Shown here: piece after piece, positions 56,230 through 64,000 of the stretch
Position numbering within the stretch: position 1 is the first letter of the stretch
Layout of the letters: each line of letters starts with the position of its first letter
Assembly (NCBI GenBank): GCA_036346395.1
Contig: CM070599.1
Coordinates: 27,767,232 to 27,831,231 of the forward strand
DNA length: 64,000 nt
Direction of reading: 5' to 3'
Source: Hsuehochloa calcarea
Taxonomy: Eukaryota; Streptophyta; Magnoliopsida; Poales; Poaceae
The notes under the pieces: generated by a model
The model's input: only the letters and a program-made list of their open reading frames with translations
Databases searched by the model: none
Told to the model about the DNA's origin: nothing
Translations under genes and position numbers: made by a program

Positions 56230-56470
56230 CATGTGAGCCTTGTTGCAAACGAGTCTTTGGCGCACAAGTGGAGAGAGCGGAGCAAAATCAACGACACAAC
56301 TTGTTTTGCACTGATTTCGTGAAGGACAGAGCTGCAGAGTTATCATTGATGGAGGAGTCGCAACAACCTTGCAAGCTCCGAGATGGTCGAAAAGCTTGGC
56401 TTGACCACACAACCGCACCCACGTCCCTACTACATCCAATGGTTCAATTCGTGTGGTAAGTTAAAGGTAA
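56230..56470 (+). pseudogene. Gypsy protease region, degraded
   Basis: Frames around 56268-56330 read MERAEQNQRHNLF, and near 56344 IDGG is readable, the place of the aspartic protease motif in this family, followed by SKSLA and pieces up to VQFV. Three frames are needed, so at least two indels are present. Confidence 0.6.
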
Positions 56471-56949
56471 ACAAAGTTGTGAGCGTGCAATTTTCAATTT
56501 GGTAATTACAAAGATAGTTCGATTTTGATATAGTACCAATGCAAGCATGCTCTTTATTGCTCGGTGAGGCCTTGGATCTATGACAATGATGTTTTGCACC
56601 ATGGTAGAGCTAATACCTACTCGTTCTTACACAAGAGTAAGAAGATTAAGTTATTGCCTTTGACACTCTTGAGATTTTGAAAGATGAAGAAGAGCGCTAA
56701 AAATGAAAGAAACACCGATAAGCATGATTACGAAAATCGCAAGTAGCAAAGCGTGTTTTCCACCTAAAAGGGAGAAAGTGGGTTTAGTCCTAAGTCTGAG
56801 GGGATTAAATTGAAGGGATGTGTTATGATTACCACTAAATCTGAACTTGCTGAAATTTGTGATAATGAGTTGCCATGCTATGCTTTGATATGCAAAATGC
56901 CTTATACTCGCTTGAGGATATAGCTAGCTCTTTGCCTCCTGCTTTGTTG

Positions 56950-58330
56950 CTAACCTTTTGCGGAGTATGTGGATGTATTCGGTGAGGTACCCCGGGATTA
57001 CCACCTATTCGAGGATAGAGCATCAAATTGATTTGATCCCAGGAGCGACTTTGCCAAACCGTGCTGCATATAGGACCAATCCAAAGGAGACTAAGGAAAT
57101 TCAGCGACAAGTCCAAGATCTTCTGGACCGTGGGTACGTAAGAGAAAGCCTTAGTCCTTGTCTGTTCCAGTTCTTTTGGTTCCTAAGAAAGGCGGTAGTT
57201 GGCGTATGTGTGTTGATTGTAGAGCCATTAATAACATTACTATAAGGTATCGTCATCCTATCCCAAGGCTAGACGACATGCTAGATGAATTGAGTGGTTC
57301 TATTATTTTCACAAAGATTGACTTGCGGAGTGGTTACCACAGATTAGAATGAAATTAGGAGATGAATGGAAAAGCGCTTTTAAAACTAAGTTCGGATTAT
57401 ATGAGTGGTTAGTGATGCCTTTCGGTCTAACTAATGCACCTAGTACTTTTATGCGTTTGATGAAGCGAGGTTTCGTCCTTTCATTGGAAAATTTGTGGTG
57501 GTTTACTTTGATGATATCTTGATTTATAGCAAGTCACATGAGCTACATTTGAATCATATACGTGCTGTTTTTAATGCTTTGAGAGACGCACGTTTGTTTG
57601 GTAACCTCGAGAAGTGCACCTTTTGCACCGATCGAGTTGCGTTTCTTGGGTATGTTGTGACACCACAGGGAATTGAGGTGGATGAGACAAAGATTGTAGC
57701 CATCCAAAGCTGGCCGACGCCGACCACTGTGTCACAGGTGCGAAGCTTCCACGGCCTTGCTGAATTCTATCGGCGTTTTGTGCGGGATTTCAGCACCATT
57801 GCCGCACCATTGAATGAATTGACAAAGAAAGGAGTGTCTTTCCAATGGGGACCTGCGCAAGAGAGGGCATTCAACTTGTTGAAAGAGAAGCTCACCCAAG
57901 CACCCCTACTCCAACTCCCTGATTTTGGTAAGACTTTTGAGATTGAATGTGACGCTAGCGGGATTGGAATAGGTGGTGTATTGATTCAAGAAGGTAAACC
58001 GGTTGCATATTTTAGCGAGAAACTAAATGGGCCTAGTTTGAATTATTCCACCTATGACAAAGAATTGTATGCTTTAGTTCGTGTGCTTCAAACTTGGCAA
58101 CATTATTTATGGCCCAAAGAATTTGTTATACATTACGATCATGAATCGCTAAAACATATTAGAAGTCAAGCTAAATGAATAAGCGACATGCTAATTGGGT
58201 AGAATTTATTGAGTCATTTCCATATGTCATAAAGCATAAGAAAGGTAAGGACAATGTGATTCTTGATGCGCTCTCTAGGCGTTATACCATGTTATCTCAA
58301 CTTGACCATAAGATTTTTGGTTTGGAGGCC
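56950..58330 (+). pseudogene. Gypsy reverse transcriptase and RNase H, frameshifted
   Basis: The reading starts near 57010 with IEHQIDLIPGATLPNRAAYR and continues with GGSWRMCVDCRAINNITIRY in a second frame. The third-frame stretch at 57495 begins with the catalytic FDDILIYSKS. RNase H follows, with FEIECDASGIGIGGVL and YSTYDKELYALVRVLQTWQH. One shift at about 57345 falls in CACAGATT where CACCAGATT is expected for Tyr-His-Gln. Another near 58175 is a one-T loss before AATAAG. Between protease and RT (56470-56950) only fragments remain. Confidence 0.87.
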
Positions 58331-59640
58331 ATTAAGAGTTTATATGTTCTTGATTTGGACTTTAAGGAAGTGCTTGAACATTGTAAAGAAGGAAGATATG
58401 GAATAACTATGTCTTTGAATGATGGTTTGATCTATCGTACTAACAAGCTATGCATTCCACTAGTTCTGTCGTCTTTTGTTGTTACAGAGGCACATGGAGG
58501 AGGTTTGATGGCGCATTTTGGAGCAAAAAGGCAGAAGATGTCTGACCACCCACTTCTTTTGGCCAAAGATGAGGCGTGATGTCGGCGCACGTGGCTCATT
58601 GCACTACATGCAACAAAGCTAAGTCTCGTCTCAATCCACATGGACTTTATATGCCTCTTCCTATTCCTAGTGCCCCTTGGGAGGATATTTCTATGGATTT
58701 TGTTTTAGGATTACCTAGGACAAAGAGGGGGAGAGATAGTATATTTGTCGTAGTGGATCGATTTTCTAAAATGACACATTTTATATCTTGTCACAAGAGC
58801 GATGATGCTACAAACATAGCTGATTTGTTTTTCAGGGAAATCGTTCGCTTACATGGAGTGCCCAATACTATTGTCTCGGATCGCGATCACGAAGTTTTGA
58901 GCCACTTTTGGAGATCGCTTTGGAATAAATTGGGGACAAAGCTGCTGTTTTCTACTACGTGTCATCCCCAAACTGATGGACAAGCGGAGGTTGTCAACCG
59001 CACGTTATCCACCATGTTGCGGGCTGTTTTAAAAAAGAACTTGAAGATGTGGGAAGAGTGTTTACCGCATATTGAGTTTGCTTACAATCGATCAATACAC
59101 TCCACCACCAAGGTAAGTCCGTTTCAGGTAGTGTATGGTTTTAACCCCCGTGCTCCTATTGATTTACTACCTTTACCAACCTCGAAAAATAAATCTAGAT
59201 GCTAAGAAGCGTCTTGCCTTTATTCTCAAATTGCATGAGACCACTAAAGAGAATATAGAGCGTATATTTGAAAAGTATAGGGTTCTTTGGAAATAAAGGT
59301 AGGAAAGTTGTCAAAATAGAACCAGGTGATTTAGTTTGGGTTCATTTGAGAAAGGATAGATTTCCAGAATTAAGAAAATCAAAGTTGATGCCTAGAGCTG
59401 CAGGACCGTTTAAGATAATTAAGAAGATAAATGATAATGCATATCAGTTAGAATTACCTGCAGATTTTGGGGTTAGCCCCACATTTAACATTTCAGATTT
59501 GAAACCATACGTGGGAGAAGAAGATGAACTTGAGTCGAGGACGACTCCAATTCAAGAGGGGAGTATGATGAGGACATCCTCCTTCGGATACACGTACTAC
59601 ACAAGACCCTCCAGATTTGGGTGTTGGACTACAAGGTCCT
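58331..59640 (+). pseudogene. Gypsy integrase, frameshifted
   Basis: After a linker (GRYGITMSLNDGLIYRTNKL), the zinc-binding part has HCTTCNKAKSRLNPHG (about 58593). The core has SMDFVLGLP, VVDRFSKMTHFISCHK, IVSDRD in the place of the second catalytic Asp, and SFTTCHPQTDGQAEVVNRTL-like sequence (58940-59005) with the catalytic Glu. The C-terminal module has KVVKIEPGDLVWVHLRKDRF and FNISDLKPYVGEEDELESRT near 59490-59540, then runs into the 3' LTR. Shifts occur near 58545 and 59190-59270. Confidence 0.88.
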
Positions 59641-60487
59641 ATGACAAGAGCTAGAGCACGTGACTTAATCTATCAGGTAAAATCGTTTCTAGGGCTGAGT
59701 GTATTATTTGAGAACTCTATGATGCTGCCTAATGGAGATGATTTACTTGTACTCAGAAATCTAGGTTTACGACCACTTCAAGAAGGCCTACGACCAGTTC
59801 AAGAAGGTCTACGACCACTTCAAGAAGGCCTACGACCAGTTCAAGAAGGTCCACGACCAGTTCCGCAGGGCCTACGACCACTTCTAGAAGACCTACGACC
59901 AGATGACTCGTTGGGAGCACTCTACGACCAGAGAGGCGAGCACAGTACTCGTTGGACACGGCCCGTGACTCATCAGGACCAGTCCTACGACTAGATCTTC
60001 GACCAGAAATACGCGACACAAGGTGCTGCGTCACCGTTTTGGAAACTAATAAGACTTTGTAAACGTGACGAGATCGGAGTCCAGGTTGTGTACGCCTCAT
60101 CCCCGGCCGACAACCCTAGGTCGACCTCCTCACGTCCCCTATATATACGATGAGCCGCCATAGTTTAGGCGGGTTTTCTTAGATTATTTACGCCAATTGC
60201 GGTTTCGCCGATTATCGGTTTGAGGAACCCCACTTGTAAACTTCATCCATATCCGCAATACAATTCAGATTGCATCTACCTTGTTCTTGTGAGTTGCTTC
60301 GATTGCTTGCAGGAACAATAACCTTCGTGGTAAGGTCGATCGCGTGCAAGCGTGGTCGATAACGACAGGCGTGCGGGTGTAGCGAATTGCAAGATGAAGA
60401 TCTGTTGGTCGGAAGCCTCAAAGCGTCAACGTCCTCACGACGAACCAAATCGAACCTATCGGAAGATCGGGCCGCCGTGATTCATCA
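59566..60487 (+). repeat. 3' LTR of the gypsy element
   Basis: 922 bp; TATA box at about 60139-60148 (CCTATATATACG). It includes an open frame 59617-59994 with GPMTRARARDLIYQVKSFLG and the heptad repeats. Confidence 0.93.
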
Positions 60488-60692
60488 CATACTAGCACTG
60501 GTGGAGACATCGTGCACATGCAGGGATTCGGCATACCATCTCATCAGATCACGTAAATATGGGTCCAGTTCGCTCTCCACGCTGCGGCTCCCTTGAGCAA
60601 TCTCGATATGGCGATCTGACCGTGGAGTCGGAGGCTGTGGAAAAGCCTGCATCGGGACATCGAGAACCTTGGTAAATACCTCAGTATACCGG

Positions 60693-61123
60693 CGGCGGGC
60701 GCGGGGCGGTGCGCCCGAGGGAGACGAGAGGCGAGAGAGAGAGAGAGAGGAGAAGAGGCGGCGCTGTCGGTGGAAGAAATCGGGAGGGGAGAGAAAAGAG
60801 AGAGGCGGGGAGGCGAAGAAAGCGGCGGGCAGAGAACGGGCGGTGGCTTGGGGCTGGGAAAAAATTGATGGGCCGGAGAAAACCGGCCCAAAAGAAAAAT
60901 AAAAGGTTTTGGATTTTGGATTTTTTTTTTTTTTTGAAAAAGGAGATTTCAATTTGATCCAAATCAAAATTTTGAATCCAGGGTTTGAAAGAAAAGTTTG
61001 AAACACAAACCCGGGCTTACGAAAGCTAGGAGATTTTGAAATTCAAACCGAAATTTTAAAATTCGAAATAAAATCAAAATCGATAATCACTAATAAAAAA
61101 AAATTGAAAAACGGGATGTTACA
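60693..61123 (-). mobile_element. LTR 5' fragment between NLR copies 3 and 2
   Basis: On the minus strand it starts TGTAACATCCCG at 61123 and continues through AT-rich sequence to a C/T-rich leader that stops at 60693. It is the 5' part of a long LTR of the TGTAACA type. One side abuts truncated NLR copy 3, the other the 3' flank of NLR copy 2, so a recombination or deletion joined them here. Confidence 0.75.
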
Positions 61124-62009
61124 GGGGTTAAAATGGTGACGTGATTTACAGAGTCTAGAAAAAAGATAATGTGATTTACAGCAGGATACCACGCTCTTGG
61201 TTAAAAACACTATCTTGATAAACTCGGTTGGGTTAGTAAATGTGCTAAGACATGCAACAAAGGCTTCTTGTGACCATCATCTAATAATATTGATGGTTGT
61301 AGCTTATTGCAACTTTCAGTTTGTTTTTTTCTTGAAAATGACTTACTGGAAGGAGCTCATGTGTGCAGCATTTGAAGTGGAGTATCCCTACACTTTTGTT
61401 CCTATTGTAATTCTAACTTCATGTTTGCTAAACTTAGCATTGTCAATCCTTCAAATTCTGTTACATTATTATTTTGAATGGAACATACATCTTCTATTGT
61501 GCATATAATCCCAAGTTATTTTTTCTTGGACCTTGCGACTTCATTTTAAGAAAATGTGAAAGAGCGTGGGGAACATATATACAACAGGCGGCACACACGT
61601 ATAGCTGCTGCTTGATTCAAAATCACAACACACAGACATGCAGCAAGGTCGATGCATGCAAGCACACAACCAGCTGACTCTTGGTTCAGATACATAGCAA
61701 ACACTCTCATGAGTCACATTCGCGCAGCCATGTAGATGCACGCAGGCGCACATTGCTGCTGCTTAATTGTTTCAAACACGTAGCCAACTCGGCCACGAAG
61801 GTAAGAGCCACCATAAGCCCGTACCTTTTATTGCAACAACTCAACAAACAGTGGGAACCAACCAAACGCATGCAGCAGCAGGAGCATCCATCACTCCCAT
61901 GTCACGATGGAAGTGCAGTGCAGAATTCACCTAGGTAATGTGAGAGTCAGAGAAATGATGAGTCGATACTTAAGCTAACTTATTGGAGGATACGATCAGT
62001 AGTACAATT
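61124..62009 (-). other. 3' flank of NLR copy 2
   Basis: Counterpart of 31103-32114 in copy 1. It lacks the (AC)n repeat and adjoining 70 bases of copy 1. Confidence 0.8.
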
Positions 62010-64000
62010 TCACCTGAGGACGGAGACCCTGGGCAATTTCTTCTTGTAGTAGCGTGAGTGTATCGGCGCCTCGAAGAGGTTAGGGTGGTGGCCGGCGTCC
62101 ACCCCGTCCCACTCCAGGGCGTCCCACACGTCCTTCTCGATCTCGACGGTCGGCTTCTTCTCGACGGACGGCAGCCGCCGCAGGCCCCAGCATCCCCTGA
62201 TCCTGATGGTCTCGAGCGCGGGCGCCACCATCTTGACCTCGCATATCTGCCGCAGCGTCGGGAGGTTGTGCAGGTAGATGGTGGTCAGCTTCGGGAATGC
62301 TATTTCCTCCGCGGGCCGTCCTTTGTACAGTACGAAGACGTGCCTGAGGTCGCCGCAGTGGATGATGTGGAGGGTCTCCAAGCTTGGGAAGGAGGAGGAG
62401 ACCCACACCGGGAGCACGAACTGGAGCCTGGGGCAGGAGCGCAGGTGTAGGTGCTGCAGATTTCTGAAGGAGCGGCGGCTTTCATAGGAGCCCTCGCTCC
62501 AAATGCAACGGGCCATCAGGAGATCTGACGCCCAGAATGTCTCCAATGGAACGAAATCGTACCACCCCGACGGAAAGACGGTATCCAACTTGGGGCACCT
62601 CTCCACGTGGCACCACCTGAGTTTCTTCCCTCCAGACATACTAGCACTGGTGGAGACATCATGCACATGCAGGGATTCGGCACACCATCTTATCAGATCA
62701 CCTAAATTATCAATTGTGTCCAGTTGGCTCTCCACGCTGCGGCTCCCTTGAGCAATCTCGATATGGCGATCTGACCGTGTAGTCGGAGGCTGTGGGAAAA
62801 CCTGCATTGGGACAACGAGAACCTTGGTAAATACCTCAGTATACCGGCCCGCGGGAACAAGCTGTTGTTGACCAATCTTCCCCTTGCAGGTTGCTTCAGG
62901 AGAAGATGTGACGCGGATATTAAAATAAACATCCTCAATGCTGCTTTGATATTCTTTTATTGGAAACCACAAGGACCGAGCAAGCCTTGCATCCACAATA
63001 ATAGCATGCACCTGCAATCGGAAGGATTTATTATGGTTAGAGGGTGGCCGAGGACGTCCAATTCCAGGTCGCGTGTCTACGCACAGCAGCTCTAGCTCGG
63101 GCTGTATATGATAACCACTCTTGTGGGCCCATCGTATCGCACGAAGGCGCTCACAACCCAACAGGAATAGTCTCTTGAGCCCTGGGACCTCCACCACCAT
63201 AGTTCTAAAGTCAAGTATCTTGATTGCAGTTCCAGAGAGGTCCAGCTCCACGAGATTTGGTAGCCCACGCAAGAACACATTCTCCAACTGTGTGCAGCCC
63301 TCTAGAGAGATCTTGGAGATCTTGACATCATGGTGTTTAGCTGCAGTAGATGGACGGAAATTTTTGGGAGGCAACTCACCGGTAGGTATCCAGTGGGATG
63401 CTGGTCCATATCCGTCCAAGCTGAAGGACTTGAGGCTACCAGGGGCGACAACATTTTCTAAGTCATCACAGCCATCCAAAATAAGCGCCTCCAGGCTACC
63501 TACAGTCGATAGGCTACTTGGTAGAATTTTCATGTCTTTATTGCCTGAGAGGTCAAGAAGTTGCAGCTTTGTCTTGTCCATGAAGGAGTTGTTCGTGTCT
63601 ATTGACGGCTCTTGCCAACACGTAGGTTTGATTATTCGAAGCTTGTGAAGGCAAGGTAGCCGTCCTTGTAATTTACTTGTGTATTGCCAGCACTTGACTC
63701 CCTCTATATTTAGCTCCCTGAGGTTAGTCAAGTGGTCCATGTTTTCTTCAGATAAGATCTCATCCCAGTCCGTGTAACGTAGATCAAACACCCACAGGCT
63801 CTGCAAATGTGCCCACACTGTAAGGCTCTCTCCTCCTCTTGTTTTGCTGTCTGTGCAGTGGTCCAACCCAAGCAATCTTAGACTTTGGCACGAAAGGAAA
63901 GGAGGTGATGCAAAACTGAAGGCACACCAAGACAGAACGAGCACACCGAGGTTGATGGAATGTTCAAATAAGCCATTTGGTAATGCTGCTCGGTCATCTG
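62010..64000 (-). CDS. NB-LRR disease-resistance-like gene, copy 2, C-terminal part
   Basis: The frame is open from the window edge (64000) to the stop at 62010 with no break, unlike copy 1, and continues beyond the window; the Met at 63944 is internal, since copy 1 residues upstream of it (LPNGLFEHSINLG) are encoded up to the edge. It covers the LRR half: LVLSWCAFSFASPPFL, LRLLGLDHC, LRELNIEGVKCWQY, LQLLDLSGNKDMKILPSSLS, LVELDLSGTAIKILDF, then the C-terminal cap with KDVWDALEWDGVDAGHHPNL. The family is a divergent NLR with LRRs of the RPS2-like kind. Its nucleotide-binding half is outside the window. It is the best candidate here for an expressed host protein. Confidence 0.85.
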   Translation of the reverse strand, partial: DDRAALPNGLFEHSINLGVLVLSWCAFSFASPPFLSCQSLRLLGLDHCTDSKTRGGESLTVWAHLQSLWVFDLRYTDWDEILSEENMDHLTNLRELNIEGVKCWQYTSKLQGRLPCLHKLRIIKPTCWQEPSIDTNNSFMDKTKLQLLDLSGNKDMKILPSSLSTVGSLEALILDGCDDLENVVAPGSLKSFSLDGYGPASHWIPTGELPPKNFRPSTAAKHHDVKISKISLEGCTQLENVFLRGLPNLVELDLSGTAIKILDFRTMVVEVPGLKRLFLLGCERLRAIRWAHKSGYHIQPELELLCVDTRPGIGRPRPPSNHNKSFRLQVHAIIVDARLARSLWFPIKEYQSSIEDVYFNIRVTSSPEATCKGKIGQQQLVPAGRYTEVFTKVLVVPMQVFPQPPTTRSDRHIEIAQGSRSVESQLDTIDNLGDLIRWCAESLHVHDVSTSASMSGGKKLRWCHVERCPKLDTVFPSGWYDFVPLETFWASDLLMARCIWSEGSYESRRSFRNLQHLHLRSCPRLQFVLPVWVSSSFPSLETLHIIHCGDLRHVFVLYKGRPAEEIAFPKLTTIYLHNLPTLRQICEVKMVAPALETIRIRGCWGLRRLPSVEKKPTVEIEKDVWDALEWDGVDAGHHPNLFEAPIHSRYYKKKLPRVSVLR

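Larger units (their letters stand above)
52865..60492 (+). mobile_element. Full-length Ty3/gypsy element inserted in NLR copy 3
   Basis: The element spans 52870-60487 (7618 bp), starts TGATGAGG and ends TTCATCA, and is flanked by CATAC on both sides (52865-52869, 60488-60492). LTRs are 52870-53782 and 59566-60487. The primer site reads TGGTATCGAGC at 53786, one base short of the usual TGGTATCAGAGC, and a purine tract AAGAGGGGAGTA precedes the 3' LTR. Order gag, protease, RT, RNase H, integrase is Ty3/gypsy. Many single-base shifts break the frames. The C-terminal pol frame appears to run towards the LTR motif GPMTRARARDL, as in some chromoviruses (CRM-type); that lineage call is tentative. 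Confidence 0.93.
52060..60692 (-). pseudogene. NLR copy 3: LRR part only, split by a gypsy element
   Basis: 52060-52869 matches the 3' flank and the last LRR-coding part of NLR copies 1 and 2; 60493-60692 continues the same gene on the other side of the gypsy element. Recognisable segments are LRWCHVERCPKLDTVFPS, LETFWASDLLMARCIWSEG and PKLTTIHLHDLPTLRQICE. The gene ends abruptly at 60692 (TCAGTATACCGG), where a minus-strand LTR fragment begins, so nucleotide-binding and most LRR exons are gone. Clusters of small changes near 52245-52275 and 52411-52435 disrupt the C-terminal frame. It cannot make a receptor. Residue identity with copy 2 is highest, suggesting it arose with that copy. Confidence 0.88.

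Overview
This window is plant nuclear DNA, almost certainly from a grass and probably Oryza or a close relative. The clues are a cellulose synthase-like H (CslH) pseudogene, tandem copies of a divergent NB-LRR gene, and grass-type LTR retrotransposons with C/T-rich leaders. All gene and element calls rest on reading translations and motifs by eye; no database search was run. Nearly everything here is a transposable element or a gene broken by one. No clearly intact, complete host gene lies inside the window.

Layout. 1-6604: a 101-bp piece of CslH, a decayed Copia element (LTR, primer site, gag, protease and integrase remnants, 102-3325), then the 3' part of a Ty3/gypsy element with a minus-strand extra ORF, tandem repeats and a polypurine tract plus LTR (3326-5570). 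6605-16942: one CslH pseudogene on the minus strand. A 3.5-kb LTR (7222-10756) and a 4.8-kb hAT transposon (11222-16056) split it; the hAT is bounded by a perfect 8-bp target duplication inside a CslH exon. 16943-24859: decayed sequence, another long LTR (19718 to about 22150) and a single exon of nicotinate phosphoribosyltransferase. 24860-26763: a compact gag-only Copia-type element with 453-bp LTRs and target duplication TCATC. 28482-30680: an inverted second copy of the 7222-10756 LTR family.

31103-35697 carries NLR copy 1 (minus strand). Its upstream side is cut by a very young Copia element (35698-40740, 217-bp LTRs that read as identical, target duplication ATGAG). 40746-52059 holds tandem repeats, a CACTA-like element with TACTACTACAAAA ends (43485-44901) and two further long-LTR remnants. 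52060-60692 is NLR copy 3, reduced to its LRR part and split by a 7.6-kb Ty3/gypsy element (52870-60487, target duplication CATAC). A minus-strand LTR fragment (60693-61123) separates it from NLR copy 2 (61124 to the window end), whose visible reading frame is open.

Three results deserve attention. First, five divergent long LTRs share a donor-like AGG(C/T)AAGT block and a CTGCAGAG block at a nearly constant spacing of about 0.8 kb. In three copies a later acceptor-like site is followed by a short acidic C-terminal reading frame, and one pair of copies differs there only at synonymous sites over the last 12 codons. Second, small indels in the youngest elements fall repeatedly at CAG/CTG trinucleotides, including one inside a tRNA primer site; this may be an assembly artefact at CHG-methylated DNA. 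Third, the CslH and NLR loci record nested insertions and partial duplications that can be ordered in time.
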